Below are positions 7,373 to 16,863 of a stretch of 52,045 nucleotides of DNA, in pieces. The first letter of the stretch is position 1. The number at the start of each line of letters is the position of its first letter. The DNA lies in contig CAIKKN010000009.1 of the NCBI GenBank assembly GCA_903827945.1, forward strand, positions 1-52,045, given 5' to 3'. Source of the stretch: an uncultured Actinomycetes bacterium. GTDB taxonomy: Bacteria > Actinomycetota > Actinomycetes > Nanopelagicales > Nanopelagicaceae. A program made the translations under genes and the position numbers. The notes under the pieces are model-generated. The model was not told the origin of the DNA. It did no database searches and saw only the letters and a program-made list of their open reading frames with translations.

Positions 7373-9118
7373 GTGCGCCACTTGTTAGTTCAGACTTTGC
7401 GTGAATTCTTACGCCCCTACAAGGGCACGGTATGGGTTGTCGTCTTCCTGTTACTTGTGCAATCCATCGGAAACCTTTATCTACCAAACCTCAACGCAGA
7501 CCTCATCAACAACGGCGTTGCTAAAGGCGATATCGGATATATCTGGCGCATCGGCGCAATCATGTTGGCAATCTCCGCACTCATCATTGGTGCCTCAATC
7601 GTCATTGCTTATTTCAGCTCCAAAGTCTCGATGTCTTTCGGCCGCGATGTCCGCAAAGCAGTCTTCGTATCTGTTGAAAGATTTAGCACACGCGAACTGA
7701 ACAAATTTGGCGCACCGTCTTTGATCACTCGCAACACAAATGATGTGCAGCAAGTGCAGATGGTTCTTTTCATGGGTCTCACAATGATGGTCGCAGCCCC
7801 AATCACCGGAATTGGCGCAGTCATCATGGCGCTTAAAACAAATGTAAGACTTTCCGGTCTGCTGCTGGTTGCCGTTCCTGCGATGGGTTTACTCATTTAT
7901 TGGTTACTTCGCCGAATCGTTCCCCTCTTCCGCGTGATGCAGGTTCGAATTGATCGCATCAATCTTGTACTGCGTGAACAAATTGCAGGTGTCCGAGTTA
8001 TCCGCGCATTTGTAAAGACGCGTTACGAAGAGGAACGCTTTGCCGGCGCGAATAACGAACTAGCGCAGACAACTTTGAGCGTTACCCGAACATTCGCAAT
8101 CATGTTTCCGGCACTTACCTTTATTCTTAATATTTCTTCAATTGCAGTTATCTGGTTTGGCGCGAAACTTATTGATACAGGTTCGATGCCAATTGGAAAC
8201 CTCACCGCATTCCTCTCTTACATCATGCAAATCTTGATGAGCGTCATGATGGCCGTCATGATGTCTTTGATGATTCCTCGCGCTGAAGCCAGTGCAGAGC
8301 GCATACAAGAGGTGCTCTTAACGCCCTCCTCAGTCATCGAAACAACGGATCCAAAATCGCCAAAGGCCCGCAAAGGACTTATCGAATTTAAGGATGTCGA
8401 GTTCCGTTACCCAGGGGCCGAACATCCCGTTCTAAGTGGAATTTCCTTTACAGCCAAACCTGGAGTTATGACAGCAATTGTCGGATCGACAGGTTCTGGA
8501 AAGACAACACTTCTCAATCTAATTCCTCGCTTTATCGATGCTTCCGCTGGGCAAATTCTCATGGACGGCATTGATGTCCGCGATCAGTCATTGGAAAACG
8601 TCTGGTCTGAAATCGGATTCGTTCCACAACGTGCATTTTTATTTGGTGGAACAATCGCAAGCAACTTGAAGTACGGCAAGGCTGATGCGAGTGATGAAGA
8701 GTTGTGGGAAGCGTTGACTGTGGCCCAGGCCGATGAATTCGTAAAGGAAAAAGAGGACGGGTTAAATTCACCTGTTTCTCAAGGCGGAACAAATTTCTCT
8801 GGTGGTCAAAGACAGCGACTGTCGATTGCACGCGCAATCGTTAAACAACCTCAAATTTATATTTTGGATGACTCCTTCAGTGCATTGGATTATTCGACTG
8901 ATGCAAAGCTGCGAGTAGCCCTTGAAGAACATGCAAAGAATTCAACACTCATTGTTGTGGCGCAACGAGTCTCAACAATCTTAAAGGCAGATCAAATTGT
9001 TGTTCTTAACAACGGCAAGATTGATGGAATTGGTAACCATGCCGACCTCATGAAGAGTTGTAAGACATATCAAGAAATTGTCTTGTCGCAATTAAGTCCA
9101 GAGGAGGCGGCATCATGA
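7373..9118 (+). CDS. Heterodimeric ABC exporter, subunit 1 (degenerate Walker B)
   Basis: The product (581 aa) is a fused membrane/ATPase half-transporter: six helices within residues 1-300, then an ATPase domain with Walker A GSTGSGKT, signature SGGQRQR and Walker B ILDDS. The Walker B ends in Asp where a catalytic Glu is normal. This is the mark of the subunit that carries the degenerate ATP site in heterodimeric exporters (BmrCD, TM287/288, LmrCD types). Start is GTG 7373. The partner gene follows with an ATGA overlap. The substrate is unknown; drugs or lipids are usual for the family. Confidence 0.9.
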   Translation: MRHLLVQTLREFLRPYKGTVWVVVFLLLVQSIGNLYLPNLNADLINNGVAKGDIGYIWRIGAIMLAISALIIGASIVIAYFSSKVSMSFGRDVRKAVFVSVERFSTRELNKFGAPSLITRNTNDVQQVQMVLFMGLTMMVAAPITGIGAVIMALKTNVRLSGLLLVAVPAMGLLIYWLLRRIVPLFRVMQVRIDRINLVLREQIAGVRVIRAFVKTRYEEERFAGANNELAQTTLSVTRTFAIMFPALTFILNISSIAVIWFGAKLIDTGSMPIGNLTAFLSYIMQILMSVMMAVMMSLMIPRAEASAERIQEVLLTPSSVIETTDPKSPKARKGLIEFKDVEFRYPGAEHPVLSGISFTAKPGVMTAIVGSTGSGKTTLLNLIPRFIDASAGQILMDGIDVRDQSLENVWSEIGFVPQRAFLFGGTIASNLKYGKADASDEELWEALTVAQADEFVKEKEDGLNSPVSQGGTNFSGGQRQRLSIARAIVKQPQIYILDDSFSALDYSTDAKLRVALEEHAKNSTLIVVAQRVSTILKADQIVVLNNGKIDGIGNHADLMKSCKTYQEIVLSQLSPEEAAS

Positions 9119-11067
9119 GTCAACGTCGTCCCTCTCCGCCAATGGGTGGAGGCCCACGAGGTGGCCCAATGGGTGGATTCGGTGGTCCACCGGCTAAATC
9201 AAAGGATTTTAGAGGCTCTTTAAAGCGCTTGCTCAAAGAGTTGCGTGGAGAGAGAAACATTTTAATCGGTGTAGTCGCACTGATCACGACCTCTGTGACT
9301 ATTGGAGCGTTTGGTCCAAAGCTACTTGGCCGCGCTACAAACTATATTTTTTACGGTTATCTTGGAAGAAAACTTCCTGCAGGAATTTCTAAGGCAGATG
9401 CGGTTACGCAATTAAAGAACACCGGACAAAACCGCCTTGCACAAATGCTGCAAGAGAGTGGTGTTGTTCCTGGCCAAGGCGTGGACTTCCACGCAATTGC
9501 TCGGATTATTGCCCTCGTCACTGTGTTGTATTTGTTCTCATCACTTTTCTCTTGGATTCAGGGTTATTTGATGGCCGGAGTTACAAATCGCACTCTGTAT
9601 CGCCTTCGCAGAATTGCCGAAGAGAAAATCGGTCGCCTACCTCTCAGTTATTTTGATACGCAATCTCGCGGAGATTTACTCAGCCGAGTTACAAATGACA
9701 TCGACAATATAGGTAACTCACTCCAACAAGGGTTGGCACAAATCCTCAACTCGATTTTGACCGTTCTCTCTGTTTTGGCAATGATGTTATGGATCAGCCC
9801 AACTCTTGCACTCGTTGCTTTGATTGCAATTCCTGCTTCGATGTTTGCATCCATTTTCATCGCTAAGAAATCTCAGAAGCAATTTATTGCGCAATGGGAT
9901 TGGACTGGCAAACTCAATGGTCACGTGGAAGAAATGCATACCGGCCATTCTTTAGTGAAGGTTTTTGGTCGTCGCCAACAAGCGATAACTGATTTTGGAA
10001 CGCTCAATGACGAGCTCTTTAACTCTTCTTTCAAAGCACAATTCATCTCGGGTGTAATTCAGCCGGTAACGCAGCTGGTTTCTAACCTGATTTATGTTGC
10101 TATTGCTGTGCTTGGTGGCTATCGAGTGGCCACAGGCAGCATGAGCCTCGGTGATGTGCAAGCCTTTATTCAATACTCACGCCAGTTTGGAATGCCTTTG
10201 GCCCAAATCGCTGGACTCATGAATGTTGTTCAATCAGGTGTTGCATCAGCCGAGCGACTCTTTGAGCTTCTTGATGCAAAGGAAGAAGAAGGTGACCCAA
10301 TTGCCTTCAAAGAAATTGGTCGGGCAGTTGGCAAGATTGAATTCAAGGACGTGGCTTTCCGTTACACGAAGGATCAGCCGCTTCTAGAAAACTTCAACCT
10401 CAACGTTACTCCTGGACAGACAGTCGCCATTGTTGGACCGACTGGCGCTGGAAAGACAACGCTCGTTAATTTAATGATGCGCTTCTACGATATTTGGGAA
10501 GGTTCCATTCTTCTTGATGGAGTTGATATTCGCGATTACAAGCGCGATGACTTGCGTCGCCAATTTGGAATGGTTCTTCAAGATACATGGCTCTTTAGCG
10601 GAACGATGCGCGAGAACATTGGATATGGAAGCAGCACGCCAACTGATGAAAAAGTGGAAGAGGCTGCGCAAGCGGCAAACATCGATCACTTCTTACGCGC
10701 GCTTCCTGCCGGATACGACTCATTGCTCACAGATGATAATTCCACAGTATCTAACGGTGAAAGGCAGTTGTTGACGATTGCACGAGCATTTATGGCAGAC
10801 CCAGCAATTTTGATTTTGGATGAAGCAACATCGTCGGTAGATACTCGCACCGAAGTGCTTGTTCAACAAGCGATGGCAAAGTTGCGAAGTGGAAGAACAT
10901 CATTTGTTATTGCGCACAGACTTTCTACCATTCGTGATGCTGATGTGATTCTTGTGATGGATAAAGGTGGCCTCGTAGAACAAGGTTCGCACGACGCTTT
11001 GATGGCTTCAAAGGGCTTTTATTACGATCTTTATGCAAGCCAATTTGAGGCTTCCATCAACGAGTAA
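9115..11067 (+). CDS. Heterodimeric ABC exporter, subunit 2
   Basis: The product (650 aa) pairs with the preceding subunit. It opens with a Gly/Pro/Arg-rich cytoplasmic stretch (residues 2-30) followed by six helices and an ATPase domain with Walker A GPTGAGKT and a proper Walker B ILDEATSSVD. The signature motif is degenerate (VSNGERQ rather than LSGGQ), which complements the degenerate Walker B of the partner: together they give one dead and one live ATP site. An extra insertion of about 60 residues lies between the first two helices (after LGRATNYIFYG). Translation is coupled through ATGA. The 141 bases after the gene hold the cydA leader. Confidence 0.9.
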   Translation: MSQRRPSPPMGGGPRGGPMGGFGGPPAKSKDFRGSLKRLLKELRGERNILIGVVALITTSVTIGAFGPKLLGRATNYIFYGYLGRKLPAGISKADAVTQLKNTGQNRLAQMLQESGVVPGQGVDFHAIARIIALVTVLYLFSSLFSWIQGYLMAGVTNRTLYRLRRIAEEKIGRLPLSYFDTQSRGDLLSRVTNDIDNIGNSLQQGLAQILNSILTVLSVLAMMLWISPTLALVALIAIPASMFASIFIAKKSQKQFIAQWDWTGKLNGHVEEMHTGHSLVKVFGRRQQAITDFGTLNDELFNSSFKAQFISGVIQPVTQLVSNLIYVAIAVLGGYRVATGSMSLGDVQAFIQYSRQFGMPLAQIAGLMNVVQSGVASAERLFELLDAKEEEGDPIAFKEIGRAVGKIEFKDVAFRYTKDQPLLENFNLNVTPGQTVAIVGPTGAGKTTLVNLMMRFYDIWEGSILLDGVDIRDYKRDDLRRQFGMVLQDTWLFSGTMRENIGYGSSTPTDEKVEEAAQAANIDHFLRALPAGYDSLLTDDNSTVSNGERQLLTIARAFMADPAILILDEATSSVDTRTEVLVQQAMAKLRSGRTSFVIAHRLSTIRDADVILVMDKGGLVEQGSHDALMASKGFYYDLYASQFEASINE

Positions 11068-11208
11068 TCTTGAGGGTCAGCACTCCGGCCTTTATTTCTT
11101 AGCGTTTTTTCTCGCATAAAAAAAGGGATGTGGGCTACCCCACCACAATTTTGAAGCTCTCACCATTTTCCCAGTGCAACGATTGGCGAAGGAAAGGGAG
11201 AGAAACCA

Positions 11209-12600
11209 ATGAATGCACTATCTCTAGCTAGATGGCAATTCGCCATCACCACTGTTTATCACTTTATCTTCGTCCCAATCACTATTGGTTCAGGGTTCCT
11301 AGTCGCTGGTTTTCAAACAGCCTGGTATCGCACCAATAAGGACAAGTACCTACGAGCAACTAAGTTTTTCGGAAAGTTGTTCCTCATTAATTTTGCAATC
11401 GGTGTTGTTACCGGAATCGTCCAAGAATTTCAGTTTGGTATGAACTGGTCTGCATACAGCAGATTCGTCGGCGATATCTTCGGAGCGCCACTTGCGATGG
11501 AAGGCTTGCTTGCCTTCTTCCTTGAATCTACATTCCTCGGATTGTGGATTTTTGGTTGGGATCGCCTGCCAAAGAAGTTGCACCTTGCATCTATTTGGTT
11601 AGCTGCGACAGGCACGCTCCTTTCGGCTTACTTCATTCTTGCTGCTAACTCATTCATGCAGCACCCAACGGGTTACATTTTGAATGCAACACGTGGACGC
11701 GCAGAACTCACAAATATTGTTACAGTCTTGACCCAGAAGACGGCGCTATCTGCTTTCTTCCACGTCATCCCTTCTGCCTTCCTCGCATCTGGCGCGCTTT
11801 TCGCAGGTGTGGGCGCATGGTTGATGTTAAAAGAAAAAGATGTCGAAGTTGCTCGTCCCGCTATGAAGATGGGCGCAATCACGATCATCATTTCATTCTT
11901 ACTCGTTGTTGTATCTGGTGACTTCTCAGCAAGAGTAATGACACAACAACAACCAATGAAGATGGCTGCAGCTGAAGGTCTGTATGACTCGAAGGCTTCT
12001 GCTCCATTCTCACTATTAACTATTGGTTCACTCGATGGATCTCATGCAGTCTTCCAAATCGGCATTCCTTCACTTCTTTCAGTGATGTCTACAGGAAAGA
12101 CTGATGGCGTTGTTGAAGGCGTTAATGATCTTGAAAAGCAATACGACAAGCAATACGGAAACGACAGCTACACACCAGTGATCTGGCTTGCGTACTGGTC
12201 ATTCCGTTTGATGATTGGCTTTGGCGGACTTGCTCTCTTGCTCGCCGGATATATGTTGTGGCGTATGCGTAAGGGTGGACTACCAAAAAGCAAGTGGTTT
12301 AACCGCGCAGCAATCACCATGCCTTTCTTGCCACTTATCGGTATCAGCTTTGGCTGGATCTTTACCGAAAGTGCTCGCCAACCATGGATTGTCTTCGGGC
12401 TCTTTAAGACAAAAGATGCTGTTAGCCCAACAGTCGGCGCCGGTTCGGTTGCCTTCACGATGATTGTCTTCACACTTCTTTATGGCGTGCTTGCAGTCAT
12501 TGAATTCGGATTAATGGCCAAGACCATCAAGATGGGTCCACAGCCAGCCGTCGAAGGCAGCGATGCCAATGATGGTAAACAACTAACTATGGCTTACTAA
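11209..12600 (+). CDS. cydA: Cytochrome bd oxidase subunit I
   Basis: The product (463 aa) is the haem-carrying subunit of cytochrome bd quinol oxidase, an oxygen-scavenging terminal oxidase. Visible features are His18 in TVYHFIF (haem b595 ligand), the acidic pair segment AMEGLLAFFLEST, the Q-loop start QQQPMKMAAAEG, and ARQPWIVFG in place of the usual GRQPW. The Q-loop is of the short type. A Shine-Dalgarno sequence (GGGAG) precedes the ATG. The 141-base leader upstream has a small GTGGG/CCCAC hairpin (11130-11143). I saw no clear Rex site (TGTGAA...TTCACA). First gene of cydABDC. Confidence 0.95.
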   Translation: MNALSLARWQFAITTVYHFIFVPITIGSGFLVAGFQTAWYRTNKDKYLRATKFFGKLFLINFAIGVVTGIVQEFQFGMNWSAYSRFVGDIFGAPLAMEGLLAFFLESTFLGLWIFGWDRLPKKLHLASIWLAATGTLLSAYFILAANSFMQHPTGYILNATRGRAELTNIVTVLTQKTALSAFFHVIPSAFLASGALFAGVGAWLMLKEKDVEVARPAMKMGAITIIISFLLVVVSGDFSARVMTQQQPMKMAAAEGLYDSKASAPFSLLTIGSLDGSHAVFQIGIPSLLSVMSTGKTDGVVEGVNDLEKQYDKQYGNDSYTPVIWLAYWSFRLMIGFGGLALLLAGYMLWRMRKGGLPKSKWFNRAAITMPFLPLIGISFGWIFTESARQPWIVFGLFKTKDAVSPTVGAGSVAFTMIVFTLLYGVLAVIEFGLMAKTIKMGPQPAVEGSDANDGKQLTMAY

Positions 12601-12617
12601 GAGGAGGCGAATAAAAA

Positions 12618-13658
12618 ATGTCATTAAATTCATTCTGGTTCACACTCATCGTCGTCCTCTGGGTCGGCTATTTCATCCTTGAAGGTTTCGACTTTGGTGT
12701 TGGAATCTTGCTTAAGGTCGTTGCAAAGAATCAAGCAGAACGTCGCGCGGTTCTCACAACGCTGGGACCTGTCTGGGATGGAAATGAAGTCTGGTTGCTC
12801 GTTGCAGGTGGAGCCACATTTGCTGCATTCCCTGAATGGTATGCAACGTTGTTTAGTGGTTTCTATCTTCCACTCTTCCTGATTCTGGTCTCTCTTATTG
12901 TTCGCGGAGTTTCATTTGAATACCGCAGCAAGTATGGAAAGGCACAATGGAGAAATCGTTGGGATAACGCAATTGTTATTTCAAGTTTCCTTCCAGCTCT
13001 TCTCTGGGGCGTCGCATTCGCAAACATCATCGAAGGTGTCCCATTGAAAAAGACTCCTGCTGGCATCATTGAATACGCAGGTGGCTTCTTCAATCTCTTA
13101 AATCCATACGCACTTCTTGGTGGCGCTACCACTTTGCTTCTCTTCATCTCTCACGGAGCATTCTTCCTAGCTCTGAAGACTGAGGGTGAAATTCGCAACC
13201 GTGCTAATTCGATCGGACAGAAGGCAGGGCTTGCGACCGCTGTTGCGGCTCTTGCATTCTTTGGTTGGACGGCAGCGTCAGTCAATCATCGCGGTTGGGT
13301 CTTGCTTGGAGCGGCAGTTGCTGTGGTCTTCTGGCTTGCAGCTCTTGGGGCCAACTTCAAAGGACGCGAAGGCTATGCCTTCTTGTTCTCAGCGCTAACA
13401 ACTGGCTTTACAGTCATTACATTGTTTGCAACTTTGTATCCAAATGTGATGCCAAGCTCTCTTCTTTCTGATGCAAGCCTCAATATCTTCAATGCTTCAT
13501 CAACTCACTACACATTGAAGGTAATGACATATGTTGCAGTCGTATTGACTCCAATTGTCTTGATCTATCAAGGTTGGACATATTGGGTCTTCCGCAAGCG
13601 TGTAAATCCAAACCAGATTGCTTCTGCCGATTCTGGCATTTTGGATACAGTTCAATAG
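12618..13658 (+). CDS. cydB: Cytochrome bd oxidase subunit II
   Basis: The product (346 aa) is the second core subunit of cytochrome bd oxidase. It has the typical N-terminal segment GYFILEGFDFGVG and WDGNEVWLLVAGGATFAAFP, and about eight to nine membrane helices. A strong AGGAGG lies about 10 nt before the ATG, in a 17-base gap after cydA. Its stop overlaps the cydD GTG by one base (TAGTG), so oxidase subunits and assembly exporter are made from one message. Confidence 0.95.
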   Translation: MSLNSFWFTLIVVLWVGYFILEGFDFGVGILLKVVAKNQAERRAVLTTLGPVWDGNEVWLLVAGGATFAAFPEWYATLFSGFYLPLFLILVSLIVRGVSFEYRSKYGKAQWRNRWDNAIVISSFLPALLWGVAFANIIEGVPLKKTPAGIIEYAGGFFNLLNPYALLGGATTLLLFISHGAFFLALKTEGEIRNRANSIGQKAGLATAVAALAFFGWTAASVNHRGWVLLGAAVAVVFWLAALGANFKGREGYAFLFSALTTGFTVITLFATLYPNVMPSSLLSDASLNIFNASSTHYTLKVMTYVAVVLTPIVLIYQGWTYWVFRKRVNPNQIASADSGILDTVQ

Positions 13659-15265
13659 TGAAACCACTAGATCCGCGGTTGCTTCGATATTCTCGAAGTA
13701 GCCGCGGATTTCTGTTGCTCAGCGTTCTTATTGCGATGAGCGGTGCTGCGTTATCCATCGCGCAGGCGTACTTACTCACTTCCTTGATTACTGGACTCTT
13801 TCAAAAAGAGCGGGCAATTGAAGACATGAGTTCGACCATGAGAATTTTGGTCACTGTTTTTATTGGGAAAGCGGTTTTGGGATACCTTTCAAATTTTCTC
13901 TCTGCACGCTTCTCGACTCGCATTAAAAGTGAATTGCGCGAGGGTTTAATCAGCAAAGTTATTGGCGGTGAATCTGATGCGTTGCATCGGCTAGGACCGG
14001 CCGAGTTGTCGCTTTTGATGTCTCGAGGCATCAACAACCTTGATGGGTACTTTTCCAAGTTTGTTCCCCAACTTTTTATTGCTGCAATCATTCCATTGAC
14101 TGTCGGGGTTGCAATTGCCTTGCAGGATTGGAAATCAGGCATCATTGTTATTTGCACGATTCCATTGATTCCGATCTTTGGGATTTTGATTGGGCGATTC
14201 ACGGCGGTGGCGACGCAGAAAAAGATGGAGACTCTTGGATTGCTCAGCGGGTATTTCTTGGATCTGCTTTCTGGCTTGCCAACTTTGAAGGTTTATAACC
14301 GTTCAAAATTGCAGGTAAAAAAGCTGGGCGAGATAGGTGATAAATACCGAAAAGAGACAATGAAGGTTTTGCGAATCAGCTTCCTTTCATCCCTTGCCTT
14401 GGAATTGGTCGCAACTCTCTCGGTCGCCCTCTTGGCTGTAAGCATTGGTATTCGCTTGGTTAATGGGTCTATGACGCTGACTTCAGGGTTGATTGTGCTG
14501 ATTTTGGCCCCCGAGGTCTATTGGCCAATTCGACAAGTTTCGGCGCATTTTCACGCCGCCCAAGATGGCGTATCGGTCAGCAATCAAATCTTTGAAATTT
14601 TAGATGCAAAGGCAGTGAATGGAAGTGAGACTGTCGCTGACATTAAGGCAATCACCTGGAGTGAATTAACAGTTTCATATCCCAATCGGTCATCAATCAC
14701 GATTCCTGCTGGGCAATTGGTTGCTGGAAAAATTCACGCACTTGTGGGTCCTTCTGGTTCTGGCAAGTCAACGCTGATTGCCATTTTGCTGGGGTTCACA
14801 CAGATTTCAACGGGTGAAATTATTGTTTCCACTTCGCAAGGTGATTTCGCATTTGACCAAATTGAAAAGAATCATTGGAGATCACTTCTGTCGTGGATGC
14901 CGCAGGAACCTCATTTTGCTTCGACCACAGTTGGAGAAATTGTTAATGAGAATGAGTCATCACTGGCAGATGTTTCACTCAAGATTAGTGATTTACCAAA
15001 TGGCATGCAGACACATATAGGTGCTTTGCAAGATGCAATTTCGGTGGGGCAGAAGCGAAAGCTGGCGCTTGCCCGCGCGTTTGCAAAACCATCTGCGCTA
15101 CTTATTTTGGATGAACCGACTGCTTCGGTGGATGATGTGAGTGAAGAAGAAATTAATCGAAGCCTAGAACGAGAAGCAAAGTCTGGGCGAATTATTTTAG
15201 TGGCATCTCATAGGCCAACCACGATTGCGTCTGCAACAAACACGATCAAGATTGCTGCGCGGTAG
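13658..15265 (+). CDS. cydD: ABC transporter CydD (cytochrome bd assembly)
   Basis: The product (535 aa) forms with CydC the heterodimeric ABC exporter needed for cytochrome bd assembly; it is linked to thiol export and haem handling. After six helices comes an ATPase domain with Walker A GPSGSGKST and Walker B LLILDEPTASVDD. The signature reads SVGQKRKLALARA, so the usual second Gly is Val. I use GTG 13658, which overlaps the cydB stop. An in-frame start 84 bases upstream would lie deep inside cydB. CydC follows after 2 bases. Confidence 0.9.
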   Translation: MKPLDPRLLRYSRSSRGFLLLSVLIAMSGAALSIAQAYLLTSLITGLFQKERAIEDMSSTMRILVTVFIGKAVLGYLSNFLSARFSTRIKSELREGLISKVIGGESDALHRLGPAELSLLMSRGINNLDGYFSKFVPQLFIAAIIPLTVGVAIALQDWKSGIIVICTIPLIPIFGILIGRFTAVATQKKMETLGLLSGYFLDLLSGLPTLKVYNRSKLQVKKLGEIGDKYRKETMKVLRISFLSSLALELVATLSVALLAVSIGIRLVNGSMTLTSGLIVLILAPEVYWPIRQVSAHFHAAQDGVSVSNQIFEILDAKAVNGSETVADIKAITWSELTVSYPNRSSITIPAGQLVAGKIHALVGPSGSGKSTLIAILLGFTQISTGEIIVSTSQGDFAFDQIEKNHWRSLLSWMPQEPHFASTTVGEIVNENESSLADVSLKISDLPNGMQTHIGALQDAISVGQKRKLALARAFAKPSALLILDEPTASVDDVSEEEINRSLEREAKSGRIILVASHRPTTIASATNTIKIAAR

Positions 15266-15267
15266 CG

Positions 15268-16851
15268 ATGAAAAAATTGATGCGATTTGTTCGCCCCGAG
15301 GTTCCCGCTCTTTTGCAGGCTGGGATGATTGCTGGAATTTCTCTCAGCATGTCAGTTGGGTTGCTTGCCTGTAGCGCGTGGCTGATTTCTATGGCCTCGA
15401 CTCGGCCCCCTATTTTGATTCTTGAAGTGGCAATTGTTGCCGTTAGATTCTTCGGTCTTGGGCGCGGAATTGTGCGTTATTTCGCTCGAATTCGCGAGCA
15501 CGATGTGGCTTTGAATATTCAGACAAAGATTCGCCAATCGATTTATTCGACGATGGAAGAGCGCATGCCGACGCAATTAATTGGTGTGCAACGAGGCAAG
15601 ATTTTGCAGGGAGTTGTGAGCGATAGTGAGGCCATTCAGGACTTGTGGTTGCGCATTGCCCTTCCTTGGATCGCAGCTCTTGTTTCTGGTGCTTCTGGAA
15701 TTGGAATTATTTATTGGTTAGATCACCCATTTGGTGTATTGGCTGGGATTATTTTTCTGGCGGCGATGTTTGTAATTCCATTTGTTTCCATTCTGACGAG
15801 CGCAGGTTCGGAGCAACGCACGACTGAAGAGGAACTCTTTGATGGATTTATTCAGGCGTGTGATTCGATTGAAGAATCTTTAGTTTTTGGAACAAATGAA
15901 TCTGTTCGAAATGAATTAATGAAAACGCAAGAGAGAATTTCTGCAAGTGAGAAGAAGCTTGCTTCGGTCGCAGGAATTTCTGAATCGCTGCAAATGTTAT
16001 TTGCGGGATCGACTATTGCTTTGGCGATTATTTCTTCGGCGCACGCTTTCCTAACGGGAATAATTCCTGGTGCAAATATCGCAGTGATAGTTTTGATTCC
16101 ACTTGCAATTTACGATGGACTCCCAACGACCTTTGCAGCATTTTCACAAGTGACTACTTTGGTGAAGCGCGCAGAATCACTCGCTCCGTATCTTGAGCCA
16201 ATCGCGCCAGACGGAGTTCCTCATCAACTTTCACATGATGATGTAACTTTGAAATTTACTGACTTGGTACCCGACACCGTTAAAGGAAGACTTCTGCCGG
16301 TTAGCGCTGAGGCATCCCCAGGTAAACCACTTGTCATACAAGGGAGAAGTGGATGCGGTAAGTCTTCGATCATTAACGCCATTCTTGGTTTTGTTGGTTA
16401 TTCGGGGCAGATCACAGAGATTGATCCAGGTAGCACTTCGGTGATGTTGCAGAGCGATCACCTTTTTGCGACATCGATTCGAGAGAATCTCAAGATTGGC
16501 CGCCCAGAAGTGAGTGATCGAGAGATTATGCAGATTCTTGAGGTTGTTGAATTAGCCAATCTCATCTATTCCATGCCAGAGGGCCTAGATACCCACATTG
16601 GCCCCTACGGATTTAACCTTTCAGGCGGGGAAAAGCAGCGTTTGAAGCTTGCCCGAGTGCTTTTGCGACACACATCGGTCTATTTACTTGATGAGCCCTT
16701 CGAGTATCTCGATGCCCAGATGGCACAGAGAATTGCACTGAAAATTGAGCGGATTCTCGTAACAAAGACGTTACTCATTGTTTCCCATCTCGGATTGCGG
16801 CTGTCAGGGCAGAGCAATACGCTTGGTCTAGTCGCAACAATGCAGCACTAG
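15268..16851 (+). CDS. cydC: ABC transporter CydC (cytochrome bd assembly)
   Basis: The product (527 aa) is the partner of CydD. Six helices occupy roughly residues 15-280. The ATPase domain has Walker A GRSGCGKSS, a canonical signature LSGGEKQRLKLARV and Walker B VYLLDEPFEYLD. The N-terminal MKKLMRFVRPEVPALLQAGM and the CSAWLISMASTRPPIL segment are typical of CydC. The gene is 2 bases downstream of cydD and 12 bases upstream of the LuxR-type gene, so all five are likely co-transcribed. Confidence 0.9.
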   Translation: MKKLMRFVRPEVPALLQAGMIAGISLSMSVGLLACSAWLISMASTRPPILILEVAIVAVRFFGLGRGIVRYFARIREHDVALNIQTKIRQSIYSTMEERMPTQLIGVQRGKILQGVVSDSEAIQDLWLRIALPWIAALVSGASGIGIIYWLDHPFGVLAGIIFLAAMFVIPFVSILTSAGSEQRTTEEELFDGFIQACDSIEESLVFGTNESVRNELMKTQERISASEKKLASVAGISESLQMLFAGSTIALAIISSAHAFLTGIIPGANIAVIVLIPLAIYDGLPTTFAAFSQVTTLVKRAESLAPYLEPIAPDGVPHQLSHDDVTLKFTDLVPDTVKGRLLPVSAEASPGKPLVIQGRSGCGKSSIINAILGFVGYSGQITEIDPGSTSVMLQSDHLFATSIRENLKIGRPEVSDREIMQILEVVELANLIYSMPEGLDTHIGPYGFNLSGGEKQRLKLARVLLRHTSVYLLDEPFEYLDAQMAQRIALKIERILVTKTLLIVSHLGLRLSGQSNTLGLVATMQH

Positions 16852-16863
16852 TTAGAGGTGGAT

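Noticed and set aside
11068-11208. Rex operator or intrinsic terminator before cydA
   Set aside because: No TGTGAA...TTCACA pair is present. The GTGGG/CCCAC hairpin has no T run after it.
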